Assembly (NCBI GenBank): GCA_023897205.1
Contig: JAHWDD010000006.1
Location: 806,001-870,000, forward strand
DNA: 64,000 bases
DNA from: Exophiala sp. HKRS030
Lineage: Eukaryota; Ascomycota; Eurotiomycetes; Chaetothyriales; Herpotrichiellaceae
Direction of reading: 5' to 3'
Shown here: piece by piece, positions 22,601-33,028 of the stretch
How the letters are laid out: every line of letters starts with the position of its first letter
Numbering within the stretch: position 1 is the first letter of the stretch
Program-made: the position numbers and the translations under genes
Notes under the pieces: model-generated
Database searches by the model: none
What the model saw: only the letters and a program-made list of their open reading frames with translations
Told to the model about the DNA's origin: nothing

Positions 22601-22716
22601 AATGGTTGATTAGCGCTTTCAACGGTCTTTGGTACAAGACCGATGATCCGAAACCCATGACTGAGGAGAGGGTAGATAAGAGAGACGAGGAGACGAGTCA
22701 CGGGTCGAGAGTCTAG
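19675..22716 (+). CDS. dapB: Dipeptidyl aminopeptidase B (vacuolar type II membrane serine protease, S9B)
   Basis: 1013 aa from the first ATG. A second in-frame ATG at 19957 gives 919 aa, closer to the usual fungal DapB length, so the true start may be there. One transmembrane helix (about 193-215, ALWLVSIIAIVGWAFALF) follows a Ser/Glu-rich cytoplasmic region. A beta-propeller domain comes next, then the alpha/beta-hydrolase domain. The catalytic triad is visible: Ser849 in GWSYGG, Asp926 in GVADDNVH and His959 in DSDHGIFF. The EEVFGTN and YGGPGSQ signatures are also present. The family removes X-Pro or X-Ala dipeptides from N-termini and matures vacuolar or secreted peptides. Codon third positions become more GC-rich toward the 3' end. 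Confidence 0.93.
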   Translation: MEPLSATPPPQSPERLVSTPNAADTLTVITGLYAKDPPLLSPRKRVAAVVRRDIDGTALPASERPSICSDSDSVHHSRSTSLASNLGPWQISTTMTRSARASQEERETLIKEEGDWEGTSTREDGDRSRSSEESVTTVSTTSLVLENLNSVYATKEAEEPVQYRDNDSDPELPRFVDKNYTDGSRMSKGLRRALWLVSIIAIVGWAFALFVFVSTARYKHASTLAYDHEKPTKSSGKKVSLDEVLSGKWQPKYANIEWTAGPDGEDGLLLETNQPDKAFAVVEDIRSRTSASANATKDKVLIKSGWFNVNGQQLWTDNFWVSPDYKHVLLMSKREKVYRHSFLGIYFILDVETQAVQPLDPAYPDTKTQLAQWSPNSDSIVFTRNNNLYLRSLSSAKVTQITDDGGPEYFYGIPDWAYEEEVFGTNTATWWARDGQYVAFLRTNETMVPEYPVQYFLSRPSGKKPIEGLENYPEVKEIKYPKAGAPNPVVDMLFYDIAQQEVFTIDIEGGFPEDDRIIFNIVWADSGKALVSESNRVSDRVRVVLVDVTTRTGQTVRTVDVKDVDGGWIEPTQSTKYVPADLASGRPEDGYVDIVISDDSTHLAFFTPLNSSIPTMLTKGHWEVDGGPAAVDLKNNLVYFVAAKEAPTQRHVYSVKLDGTDMKPLVPSEEAAYWTSSFSSGAGYVLLTYQGPSIPYQKVISTPANTEKINQKLEDNKALAQMASAHELPHQIFQNVTIEGQTLQLVERRPPHFDPNKKYPVLFYLYGGPGSQMVNRRFHVDFQSYVASSLGYIVVTLDGRGTGFIGRKARTIVRDELGKYEAHDQIAAAKMWAAKDYVDASRMAIWGWSYGGFMTLKVLETDAGETFKYGMSVAPVTDWRFYDSIYTERYMRMPQDNPSGYDRTAISNVTAIGQNVRFLIMHGVADDNVHMQNTLTLLDKFDLAGIENYDVHFFPDSDHGIFFHNANHVVYEKLSKWLISAFNGLWYKTDDPKPMTEERVDKRDEETSHGSRV

Positions 22717-23097
22717 CTAGATCATGTAAGAAAATGTAACAATGTACAGAGTCATCCAATGGTGATATGCTTTGATATGCTTCGAGATGGTGTCAGTTCT
22801 TCCGACGTGGTATAGTAGAAGATAAATCTCATTCATCATTCTCTTTTCTTCATTCAATCATTTAGACAGAAACAAAAACAAACATAAACACATCTCTCAT
22901 GAGGGGGTTACTGTCTATGAGAGACGCTCAAAACCATGGCGATTGTCTCTTTTCTTCTTTCCCATCATCCAATCCATCATGACTTTTTTTTTGGTCGTGA
23001 GTTTTTTTTTTCTATTTTTTTCACCGCCTTTTTTTCCCCTTTCTCCTTCCTCTTCTTCACCTTTGTAATCTTTCTTTTCTTCATGCTTTTTTCTCTT
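22717..23097. other. Convergent intergenic region with poly-T runs
   Basis: 3' flanks of dapB and the Ser/Arg-rich membrane protein. From about 22983 to 23100 the plus strand is pyrimidine-rich with several T runs of 7-10. This may serve as terminator or poly(A)-signal sequence. Confidence 0.5.
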
Positions 23098-24481
23098 TCA
23101 AATCAAAGGCATGGCCCAACTCTCCAAGATCCAATACATGACACCACCAAACATGATGGCATACCAACCTACCCATATTCTTCCTTTTCCTCCCGTCAAG
23201 GGAGATGAAAATTTTTGATCTTGCCTCGATCTTCTCGTGGTCGTCGTTGATGTCCCTTCCCCTGCCCCCGTCTCTACCTCTGGGTTTTCCAACCCTAGAC
23301 TCGCCTTTGCCATACGGCAACACCTTGCCCTCGTCCTGTTTGTCAGGTCATCCCTGACTTGTCGTAACCCGTACAACGCCACCGCGAGCACGACACTGAC
23401 ACAAACCACCGGTAGAATCAAAAACAACAAGAACCATCTTTCTCGACTTTTTCGGTCATCAAAGTCCCCACGTCGGAAAGCTCGGTCGTAAATGCCAGGT
23501 GTGACGATGAGACCCGAACAAGCCAAAAACAACGACAAAGTACATACCAACCACACCTGCGAACGAGCCAAGAAGACGACTCTGTCGGTGTCGCCACAGC
23601 CACAAATCTCACACCTCGTACCATCTTCTTGGTAAGTGGTGGTGGCGGTGGTGATGATGGCTGCGGCCGCATCACCCGTAGCTGTAGTACAAAAATAACC
23701 GTTACCACTTTCGGCCATTCTTTCGACGTCGGTCATCAATCTTGGTCTTGTTCTCGTTCTTGCTCTTGTTGAGCGTCGTGTTGGTGGTGGTGGTATATCT
23801 GTGTTTGTATTCATGTTCGTGGTGTTGGCTCTCGAGTTCCTGTGGTTGTTTCTGCTTATGTTCATGATGTTGGGCTCGGTGTTTCCGTCAACGTTCACAT
23901 TCACCTTTGAACGACCGCCGGCAGCAGCAGGAACATGAACAGGAACATGAATCGATTCTGGTAGTGGTAGTTGTCCCGGCACCAGTGGTAACGTAGGTAT
24001 TGTTGTCGCTCTTGCTCTCGCTCTCGCTCTCGATCTCGATACTGACATTGGTGATGGTCTGTTGTCATGACTAGATCCTTGTTGTTCTTCCTCTTCTCCC
24101 CTCACATCGTTGTTTCTGTCCTCCTCGTCGGCATCTAAAATTGCTTGAATCCTTTCAAATTGTTCATCAACTTCCCTCAGAGTTCTCGTGATTTCTGACC
24201 ATTGCCGTTCCGTACTGCCAACTCCACGACCCGACGGACTGTCAGACCGACTTTGTTGTCCACTCGAACTCAAACTCGGACCGGAGGCCGGTGGTGTCTC
24301 ACATCCGACAACGGTGGAAGTGGTCCAACTTGAACTTCTACCCCTCTTCAAAAGCCAAGGACCAATTCGATCTGGCATGGTTCGAGTATCATCTTCTTCG
24401 GGGGCGCCGGCGGTGGCGGCGGTGGCGGCATCATGTTGTTGTTGTTGTGATTGGGCCAATGATGGTGGTGGTGATAGTGGC

Positions 24482-24518
<37 letters not shown>

Positions 24519-24576
24519 TTGCTTGTTGCTCGACATCTTCGACCCGATATGTGGCCTCCCTATAGGTCATCGTCAT
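23098..24576 (-). CDS. Ser/Thr/Arg-rich membrane protein with CxxCxC motif, unknown function
   Basis: 492 aa from the first ATG (24576). The N-terminal two thirds are low-complexity: a run of 12 Ser encoded by a trinucleotide repeat, a Pro/Gln stretch, and an alternating Arg/Ala/Ser segment. The C-terminal third looks folded. It has a CEICGCG motif that could bind a metal, then hydrophobic helices (VWLVCTLSLFLACSGLIV, WFLLFLILPVVCVSVVLAVALYGL) and a last helix near the C-terminus (WVGWYAIMFGGVMYWIL). I do not recognise the family. The location is probably an endomembrane. Several Met codons lie near the start, so the N-terminus is uncertain. Confidence 0.6.
24482..24517 (+). repeat. (GAT)12 microsatellite encoding poly-Ser on the minus strand
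   Basis: Twelve perfect GAT units. Read on the minus strand they supply TCA codons for the Ser run of the overlapping coding region. Confidence 0.95.
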
Positions 24577-25953
24577 GGTATTTTCAAGTCGACACACTGA
24601 GAAGAATACCAAGTTTCGGACTTGATCGTGGCCAAGAGAAGAACTCGAGCCTTGAACATATAGAATAGAAGAAAGAAGAGAAGGGAAGTAAATCTAGCAT
24701 GTAGGAGGTGGGCAAGTTGGAAATCAAATATAAATACAACAAATGACCTCAGAAGAGACACAGAAAAGACGCTGACTGTTCAACACGAGATCCTCCACTG
24801 AGGACAAAAGTTGAACAATAAAAACCTTTTTCAACAAGGCAGAACCTAGGATCTAGACAAGAATAACAAGAATACCAACACAAACCTCCTGTTTGCTAAT
24901 GTCTTTCAAGAGACACGGTTCAAAATCAATCAATCACTCCACACACACCATATGGAACTCCAAGGCAAAAACAACAACAAGAGGACAGAGGGCAAGAAGA
25001 GATGGCCAGACAAAAAGGAGTCCAACAACGTCCCATGCAAATGCATGCATGCACCTTGTATAACCTTCAATTCTAGGAAAAAGTTTCGACTTGACCTGAG
25101 GGACACACAACACACAACATCAACGCGACGAAGACGACGTGACAGCGCGTTGATTTCTCTCTTCCTGTTTCGACCCATTTACAGTGGTGAATGGTCGGAA
25201 CCGAAACAAAGCCCTTGTACCACATAGATGTGACAGAAGTAAACAACTGACAAACCTCGTTCCCGTGCCGATCCAGTGGCTGCATGGTACTACACTGCAC
25301 CGAGAGGGTCACAAGACACGCGTCTCAAAGAGAAGGAAAAGATGTGTGCCCTGCCTTGGCCCACCAACGAACCCGAATGTTGGTGATAGGATGGAGACGA
25401 AGGATCTTCCCGAACTGTACCACGAGGCGAGACCAGAGGAGAACAAAAGCAAAAGGAGAGCCTTCCGGGCAAATGGGTAACTGAGTTAGTAAAAGAGGAT
25501 GGATCTTCAAAACAAACACCCTCCCCAGCCACAATTGACAATGAATGGATACAATGGATCTGCCGAGTAGATTCAACAAGACACACAAAAGTTTCTCTCA
25601 AAGTGTGAAATGGGAAGGGTCACTCCCGGATGGTTATGTATACTGACCTAGTATGCAAAATAGAACCCCCCCCAATATCAAAAACGCCTTGCGCCACTGA
25701 GCTTCCTTGGACCAATATATCCTTGCCCACGATGCCGATGCAAACAAGACGCCAATCCCATGCAGTGTTCAAGATAATCAAAGTCAAGTCATCGATCTTG
25801 CAGAAACTTGCAGGAACTCCACTCGATTGGCAAAAGCCAACCGTCAGAAATGTAGTGAGACCGCTCATGTCCCATCCGTAAGCCTCGTAGCGGTTTCTTT
25901 GCCTGTTTCGAGGCAAATGTTTTCCCGCATCCTTCGTGCATGTTCGGTTCTGC
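24577..25953. other. Intergenic region, about 1.4 kb
   Basis: Between the 5' end of the Ser/Arg-rich membrane protein gene and the 3' end of the CLC gene, both on the minus strand. Only short frames without recognisable domains are present. I see no repeat or RNA gene. Confidence 0.5.
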
Positions 25954-28710
25954 TCAAAGACTCGAATGTTCCAATTGTTTGACATATCTAACAAATGCCT
26001 TTTTGTGTACCATTCCTCGGTACTCGCCTTCGTCCAAAACACAAATGTATCGTAACCCCAACTTCACAAAACACTGATATACAAGATCCATAGGTGAATG
26101 TGTGTCTAATGCCACCGGTGCTGGGTCGATGTAGGGGGTCATGTCGATAGGAGTCGCGCTTGATTCCTCGTCCGGTTCCGAACTCTCGCGTCCAGATTCG
26201 TAACCGGTCTCCTCGAACGCTTGCCAGTAGCGCTGATGGTTGGTGGTTGAATTGTTCTCAGTCGACAACAAACACATTGCGTTATCCTCGTCTTCAATTC
26301 TGTCCAATGCAAACTCAAGATCCGGAGCTGGAATGAGACCAAGTAAAATCTTGTCTCGAATGATGGGTAAACCGCCGTCAAGCTCACCTAGATACTGCAG
26401 GCGTCGAAGCTTAGCTCGTAGATCATTCGCCTTGACGAGCGGAGAAATGGTAATGTCGATGACTTTGTCCCGTCGCAATCGGGGCGTAATGTCTCCAAGT
26501 TCCGAGTCGAAGACAGGGCTGCTTCTGTTGTCTAAAAAGGGATAGGAGTTCATATCTGTCAGAAGATCGTAGATGCTCAAAGGCTCAACGGCGTCTGCCG
26601 TCCACTTCGCACACAACACTCCGAGCGAGAATGGCAACACATGATCAAGACTACCTGTGAGCTCGAACAAGATGACCGCGAGAGTGACGGATAAGCGGGT
26701 CACTCCACACATAGTAGCACCTGCAGCTACCAAGGCATACACGCCAGGAGTGACACAAGCCTCCAGGTTGCCAGACTGGTAACAGCCACCCCACAAGAAG
26801 AAATTGGGGCTCTTCAACACAATATACTGTGTGAGGTGGCCCAGGATGCGACCCATGAGGCCACCAACAACCATGGAAGGCACGTAAATGCCTGCAGGGA
26901 CTTTAACACCAAAAGTGATGATCGTGAGAAACGCCTTGACAACAAATGCAACGCACAGGTAGCCGACAACGGACAGGATACCATCTTCTTTGGGACACAA
27001 CCCGCTTGTGCTATCCTTGTCACAAGGGCTGGCCAGTTCGAACAGTAACTCTGTAACCGCGAGTCGGGTGTATCGATTCCAGAAGCTGATCAGGCCGGTG
27101 ACGAGTGCCACCAATAAGACCTCCAACATGGGATAGCTTTTGATGAGTTTTATTCTCCGAAATGTGGTGGCCCAGAAGCGAGATGCTTTTATAAAGAGAG
27201 CTCCCGCAAGTCCACCTACTATACCAAGCAATGCAAAGTTGAAGAGTTCGAAGAAATTCCAGTCGGTGACATAGCGGACCTCGAACAAGACGATTTTGTT
27301 GGTGCCGTAGGGATTGAGAAACTTCAAAGACAGCGCTGCAACAATGCAACAGAAAAAGGTGCGAAACAAAGTCTTGGGAGGAAAATAGTAGCTGACCTCT
27401 TCGAGACTGAAAAGAACTCCTCCCAGAGGCGAGCCAAAGGCCACAGCGACGCCAGCTGCAGCGCTTGCAGACAGAACTTCTCGTCTTTTGCCGTCGTTGA
27501 GGTTGTACTTGGAGAACAAGCGGCAAGCAATGTTGCCAACGCAAGTAGCGATGTGCACATATGGTCCTTCTTTTCCTAGACTCATGCCTGAAGCAACACT
27601 CAATACCAATGCCACCATCTTAATCACGAGGACTCGTAACCCGAGGTACCCATGAAGAACGAAGCCACTTAAAATGACTTTGACCTCTGCAACACCACTT
27701 CCTGCAGCCGAGTAGTAGACATTTGTGGGCGGTAAAGCATTGGCATGTGTTTGTTCCGCTGCAGCCTTTGCCTCCTGGTCGTCTTCATCGAAGTCTCTGG
27801 TTCTCCCAGCGCTTAGGTCCTCATCGAATGTCGAGGCAATCGTTGAAGGCACAATAGTTTTGGAATACAATGTAAGGAAACAAGACAAGGTTGCCAACAC
27901 CATGCAGCCAATGAGGAATGCCACGAAATCGATCGATTGTTCGTCCACCCCCGAGGCATGGATCAGCTGTGACCAGGTCCGCCAACGGTCACAAGTTGAC
28001 TCGCCGTGACAACAACTGGCCCTTCCAAGATACCATGCATCTCGACAGAAGCCTCGTTTGACGTCGAATACGGCGGCCTCGGTCACATCCACAAAGTACG
28101 CTATCCCAGCGGTGATGACTCCAATCAAGGCAACCAGTATCCATCCTTGTGAAGAATCGAAGAGTAGCTGGAGGCGACCCCGGAGTCCTTTCTTCTTCTT
28201 GAGTTCCAACACCCGATACCCGTCGGCAATACTGTCATGGACCCAATCTGTCGACGTGAACTGATCATACCACAAGCGGTCGTCTTTCGAGATGGAGCCC
28301 ATCAACGACTGATGCAGTTTAGGTGTCCGTAGGCCAGAGTTCCTCATCCACACGGGGCTTGTCTGGCCAGAGGGCAGGGCACTGTGGAATCTCCGTCTTC
28401 TTAAACTACCCGTGAAACTGTTGACCCTTGACAGCTGCCTCGAGTGAGGCGAATAGATCGAATTGTCTGCATACCTCCTCATACCAGAGTGAAGGCTCCC
28501 TCCGAGCAGTTCGGTCGTCTCATCGGGGGTGGAGGTCATGGCCAGAGATGGATGTAGACGCCCTCCGACTTCAGGGCCAGAGATGGAAATGGACCGTTTG
28601 TGGAGGGCTTCTGGCGAGGACGGAGTCGTAGCTGGTCGAGGGCGGGCGGCAAAGTAGTCGAGGTCATCCTCTTCCCCGGGTTCTTGGAAGGAGACGTATG
28701 ACTTCGGCAT
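25954..28710 (-). CDS. CLC-type chloride channel / Cl-/H+ exchanger (Gef1 class)
   Basis: 918 aa, single exon. After a cytoplasmic N-terminus come the CLC helices with the ion-path signatures: G337-S-G-V-A-E342 (the GSGxPE-type anion motif, with Ala for Pro) and G379-K-E-G-P383 carrying gating Glu381. The EEVSYYFP block has Glu438 at the internal proton-glutamate position. Retention of both glutamates argues for a Cl-/H+ exchanger on endosomes, Golgi or vacuole rather than a plain channel. Two CBS domains (about 745-905) end the protein. The family supports organelle acidification and, in yeast, copper loading of the iron-uptake oxidase. The start ATG is followed by PKSYVSFQEPGEEDDLDYF, and no upstream ATG extends it. 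Confidence 0.92.
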   Translation of the reverse strand: MPKSYVSFQEPGEEDDLDYFAARPRPATTPSSPEALHKRSISISGPEVGGRLHPSLAMTSTPDETTELLGGSLHSGMRRYADNSIYSPHSRQLSRVNSFTGSLRRRRFHSALPSGQTSPVWMRNSGLRTPKLHQSLMGSISKDDRLWYDQFTSTDWVHDSIADGYRVLELKKKKGLRGRLQLLFDSSQGWILVALIGVITAGIAYFVDVTEAAVFDVKRGFCRDAWYLGRASCCHGESTCDRWRTWSQLIHASGVDEQSIDFVAFLIGCMVLATLSCFLTLYSKTIVPSTIASTFDEDLSAGRTRDFDEDDQEAKAAAEQTHANALPPTNVYYSAAGSGVAEVKVILSGFVLHGYLGLRVLVIKMVALVLSVASGMSLGKEGPYVHIATCVGNIACRLFSKYNLNDGKRREVLSASAAAGVAVAFGSPLGGVLFSLEEVSYYFPPKTLFRTFFCCIVAALSLKFLNPYGTNKIVLFEVRYVTDWNFFELFNFALLGIVGGLAGALFIKASRFWATTFRRIKLIKSYPMLEVLLVALVTGLISFWNRYTRLAVTELLFELASPCDKDSTSGLCPKEDGILSVVGYLCVAFVVKAFLTIITFGVKVPAGIYVPSMVVGGLMGRILGHLTQYIVLKSPNFFLWGGCYQSGNLEACVTPGVYALVAAGATMCGVTRLSVTLAVILFELTGSLDHVLPFSLGVLCAKWTADAVEPLSIYDLLTDMNSYPFLDNRSSPVFDSELGDITPRLRRDKVIDITISPLVKANDLRAKLRRLQYLGELDGGLPIIRDKILLGLIPAPDLEFALDRIEDEDNAMCLLSTENNSTTNHQRYWQAFEETGYESGRESSEPDEESSATPIDMTPYIDPAPVALDTHSPMDLVYQCFVKLGLRYICVLDEGEYRGMVHKKAFVRYVKQLEHSSL

Positions 28711-30352
28711 GGTGAATCCGCAGGCAGATTAGGCAGGCACGAGCCTCGTACTGGACGGGGGGTATTACCCAAGAGGACACCGTGAAACGCGTAGAAAAGA
28801 AAGGTAACAGCAACCACGGTGCTCCTCCACACAGGCAGACACCGCCTTGCCGTGTTCAATCAGCAGGCCATCGAAGTCTGATCAAGGGGATCAAGAGACT
28901 CGACGGCGAGCTTGGGTAACTAGTTACTCGAAGGAGCAAAAGATGCAACAACCCTGATCAGACAGACACACGAAGGGTCAGTGGTCAGCAATTGGAGAGG
29001 GGGGGTTCTGAAATGTGAATCAGTTCGAATCACCTGGGCACACAGGACTGCGGATTTATGATCCCCTTACACACCCTCATAAAAAGCAGAACTTTGCGAA
29101 AGGAAGAGGCGCGTGTCTGTCTATGAGGTAGTAGTCAGGCAAGGTGAAAGGGGGCGCGAAGGGGGGATCTTCTCGCAGGCCCTTTGCAAGCCTAGAGGGA
29201 AACGGCAAGAACGGTGATCAGGTGGACTGAAAGTAAACATTCGGTATATCAGATGACGAGGGATGCGTGAGAAGTGAAGGGTGCATTATTGTTTAGGTGA
29301 TTGATAGGCACCGCGTCCGCCCACAACGGAATAGAGAACGCCATTTAGCCATGAAGAAGCCCACCCGCCAAGGTGTCGCTTACAGGCGACGGACGGGACA
29401 CGTTGGACTCTGCTCGATCCACGCATCGAAACATGTCGAGAGCGACGATGGACATTTATGGAAAGACACGGAGTATCAATGGGTCTAATCTAAACCAGAC
29501 AAAGTCCACAGTATGTATTGCCGACAATTTTTTGGACAACAAATGCTTCGCTCCTTGGCCTAGGTCAGTAGGTTCGTGGACGAAACTTCGACTTTCGCAC
29601 CTCGGGCAAATAGATCCGGCCATCGTATGCACCCTGACGATGCCCTGCAGATGACGGCAGGGATCCTTGACGCACTACAACGCACTAACACTGTATGTCC
29701 TCGTATGCATGCAATATTCTACTACTCCGTAGAGGACCGAGAACTATCCGAAACACAGCGAAGCTATTTCGGTCAAGGAAGATTGAACCCTTGAAGAAAC
29801 ATCGTGATATCGCAGATTGATTTCCCGTGTGCTTTCCTCAGGGATTAAATAAATACCTTCAACCTTGTCTATCCATGACTCAGCCAAACTCCTACTTTAC
29901 TTGTACCAAATCTCGAAACCATGAGGTTGTTCGTGAAGCCTACTCTGTATGGAGTATGTAGGGAGGTATGTGGAAGACGTCAACACAGGGGACGAAGAAC
30001 GCGTCAAAAGAAAACGGACTGTCTGACAAAGATGTCTATCCCCGTATCGGCCCCATCTTTCCGTTAAATTCACCCGCACGGTGACCGTCAGACAAAAATC
30101 AATCATTCTGTCTCCCCAACGTCAAACAACACCACCCCGGTCAATGATAGCAAGGCATCTACGGAGAAAACCACTGTGCTGTTCCCAAATAAGGAGTTGT
30201 TGTTTTTTTTTTCATTTCGTTCCCCTTGCCACACTCCCTCCCTACCAATACATACATGACGGATCACAAACTGGTCAAGATCCAACGCCTCATTTCTTAT
30301 TCTTCTGGACTCTCTCTGGCACTGTCCCTGCTCCCTTCCAAACACCATCACC
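28711..30352. other. Divergent intergenic region, about 1.6 kb
   Basis: Promoter region for the CLC gene (minus) and the GDSL esterase (plus). It contains TACTCCGTA at 29723-29731 and a pyrimidine-rich leader before the esterase start. No gene was recognised. Confidence 0.5.
29723..29731 (-). repeat. TACGGAGTA intergenic element
   Basis: Plus-strand reading TACTCCGTA, about 620 bp upstream of the esterase start. Confidence 0.8.
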
Positions 30353-31156
30353 ATGTCCCATTCACCTTCAGCGTCTGTCTGGTCCCCATCACCACAAACA
30401 CCACCCAAACCCTACCCCCAATTCATACTCTTCGGAGACTCCATCACTCAAATGAGCACCGCGGGGCTCCTCTGCCCCTTGTCCGAACGATACAACCGAC
30501 GCATGGACGTCCTCAACCGGGGCATGTCGGGGTACACGTCCCGGATGGGTCTGGACGTGTTGAGGCATTGGTTCCCATCACGACCCCCGTCCGACAACCT
30601 CACTCCCCAAGTGAAGTTGATGACCTTGTTCTTTGGGGCCAACGATGCCACCTTGCCCGGTTGCCCTCAACACGTCCCGCTGCACGCCTACACGGGTTAC
30701 CTCCGAGACATCGTCAACCACCCGGGGATCGCCTCCCACGACACCAAAATCATCCTCGTCACCCCTCCGCCCGTGGACGAGTGGCAGCTCGGCGACCAAG
30801 AGCGAACGGCCTCCAACACCCGAGCCTACGCCGCCGCCTGTCGACAACTCGGTCGCGATTTGGGTCTCCCCACGCTCGACCTGTGGACCATGTTCATGAC
30901 CAAAGCCGGCTGGCGAGAGGACGACGACGATCGCCAAAAAAAGCCCCTGATAGGGAGCAAAGCCGCGCCTCGCAACCAGGTCCTCGCCGACCTCTTGTCG
31001 GATGGGTTGCATTTCACCCCGGCGGCTTACCAGATCGTGTTTGATGCCCTGCTCGAGCTCATCCAAACCCACCTGCCCGACTATGTGCCCGACAAATTGC
31101 CCTTTGTCTATCCGGACTGGAAGGACCAGCTTGGAGTGGTTTCCGCTTTACCCTAA
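30353..31156 (+). CDS. iah1: Iah1-like GDSL (SGNH) esterase
   Basis: 267 aa, intronless. The four SGNH blocks are visible: FGDSI with nucleophile Ser30; the block II glycine in NRGMSGYTSR; GAND with Asn97; and SDGLHFTP with Asp217 and His220. Length and spacing match the isoamyl acetate-hydrolysing esterase Iah1 group, which cleaves short-chain acetate esters. The N-terminus is Pro/Ser-rich with no signal peptide, suggesting a cytosolic enzyme. The insertion WREDDDDRQKK before block V is acidic and probably a surface loop. The physiological substrate is not deducible. Confidence 0.88.
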   Translation: MSHSPSASVWSPSPQTPPKPYPQFILFGDSITQMSTAGLLCPLSERYNRRMDVLNRGMSGYTSRMGLDVLRHWFPSRPPSDNLTPQVKLMTLFFGANDATLPGCPQHVPLHAYTGYLRDIVNHPGIASHDTKIILVTPPPVDEWQLGDQERTASNTRAYAAACRQLGRDLGLPTLDLWTMFMTKAGWREDDDDRQKKPLIGSKAAPRNQVLADLLSDGLHFTPAAYQIVFDALLELIQTHLPDYVPDKLPFVYPDWKDQLGVVSALP

Positions 31157-31695
31157 TCCATAGAACCCGTAGTCTAAAAATATCTAAGTCTACATGTAGG
31201 TGCGAACGAGATTTCGTCGACTCCCAGACCACACATAGCTCGTCTGCAGAACGACAACTTTGATACGATCCAGACAGAATCTATTTTGAACATGGTAACT
31301 ATGATTTGGTTACGAGAATAGAGTCCCGACGAGCATGTATAAGAACACAGGGACCATGGCGTAATTGATATTAACACATGTAAGCTTAGGCTCTACGCTA
31401 CAAATACGTTACGTGGGAAGTTTCCGGATTGAAAAGGTAACAAAGTCTATGCAAATGATTGGATTGAAGATTCTAGATACACTATTTGATCCTCATCGCC
31501 TGAACAAAGCAGGCAATACCTGATCAAACAAGACCAGTCTATCCTTCAATCGAGAAAAGAATGACTGAAAGCAGATTCAAGGAGAGTCACTGATGCCGGA
31601 GTAGAGTGCTGGGAAAAGTACACGAAGACTGGAGACCCAAGATGGTAGAGGGAACAGAGTCGATTGTCGAAGATTTCCAATGCCACCGGCATCGC
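31157..31695. other. Convergent intergenic region, about 0.5 kb
   Basis: 3' flanks of the GDSL esterase and tif5. Nothing beyond AT-rich sequence is seen. Confidence 0.55.
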
Positions 31696-33028
31696 TTACT
31701 CTTCGTCACTCTCCTCATCACTGCCATCATCGCTCTCGGCTTCATCGAGCCACTGCAAGAATTTCTCCGAAGCTTGGCGAACCTTTCGGCTGGTGCTGAT
31801 GTCAACGTACTTCTTGCTGGCCTTTGCACCCCACGCTTTGGCAACCTCTTCGCTGAGGAGATCATGCTGGTAATAGCTCATGAGAATGGCAGGAACCTGA
31901 GGGATCAGTTCTGGATGGTCGTTGCCGACAAAACGCTCGGTGCCACCCAGGAAAGCCTTCATGTGTTTTTCAGACTCGCCAATCATTGTTTTTAGCATAC
32001 TAGCACGAGCTGGGATTTGCTTGACGATGTTTTCATCAAAGATGGTCTGGGCAAGAACAGTAAGAGTCTTGTGCTTGCTCTCGATGCCCAATTCCTTGGC
32101 CTTTTTGTAGATTTCCACATCGTCGACGGCGCTGACAGAGCCTTTGGCCTTGGTCTCGTCAATAACCCAAGTACCGAGCTGATCGTAGACACTGGTGCCG
32201 TTGTCCTCGCCTTCTTCATCTTCATCGAATGCGAGCGAACGCTTCAAATCAGATGGGAGCTCCTTGGCACGGGCGGCAATGGCCTCAGCAGAGGTGTCAA
32301 TGGCCCATTGTTCTTCCTTGGCTTCTCCATTAGTGTTGATGCCTTTAGCATCGGCTTGAATCTGCTTGGTGAACTCGTCGTCACTACCTGCTGCGACCTC
32401 GTAATCGCCATCGTCGGCATCTCCTTTGTCGGAGTTGGAGTCATGAGGGCTTCCACCGTTCATGGAGCCGTTCTCTTGACTCTCAGCCTTGGCTCTGTCA
32501 CGACGAGTCATCTTTTCCTTCTTTGTCTTTTTACCACCTTTTGGTTCATTCTTGAGAATAAATCCGCTCAATTTGTGGCGCAAGTCAACATTGGTACGTT
32601 GACCGCAGGCCTTGCAGTCTAGAATGATGCGTCCATCCTTGATATTGATGTCGGTCTCCGGGTTCTTGCAAGATCTGCATAGGACGAATCGGGAGATGAA
32701 GCCGTCCAACGAGTCCTGCAATTTGCCCGCGTCGTGTGCTCCATTGATGATCCAACGATCATCTTTTGGGTTGGTATTGGTTTGAGCACCGAGTTCGAAG
32801 CCGAAGTACTTGATCACGTAGGATGGTGGACGAGCCAGGGACGCTGCGACGCTAGGAAGATTGGCCACAACGGTCCTGCGCATTTTTGTTAGTATACGTC
32901 CGTATCCAGTGACGTGAACGGGCTTACTTGATTCCATTGCCTTTTCCTTCAATTTTGGACTGCAGACGCTCCATTTTGTATCGGTAGAAGGGATCGGTAA
33001 CATCCCGACGAATATTGATGGTCGCCAT
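31696..33028 (-). CDS. tif5: Translation initiation factor eIF5 (GTPase-activating protein for eIF2)
   Basis: Exons 32928-33028 and 31696-32875 flank a 52-nt intron and give 426 aa. The N-terminus [19 protein letters not shown] carries the GAP arginine (Arg16, equivalent to yeast Arg15). The conserved block [13 protein letters not shown] and a zinc ribbon with Cys100, Cys103, Cys121 and Cys124 follow. A charged linker rich in Lys/Glu/Asp leads to the C-terminal W2 domain with the acidic/aromatic box ([22 protein letters not shown]), which contacts eIF2-beta, eIF1 and eIF3. eIF5 triggers GTP hydrolysis by eIF2 once the start codon is found. Splicing removes a misleading N-terminal extension that an unspliced reading would give. 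Confidence 0.96.
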
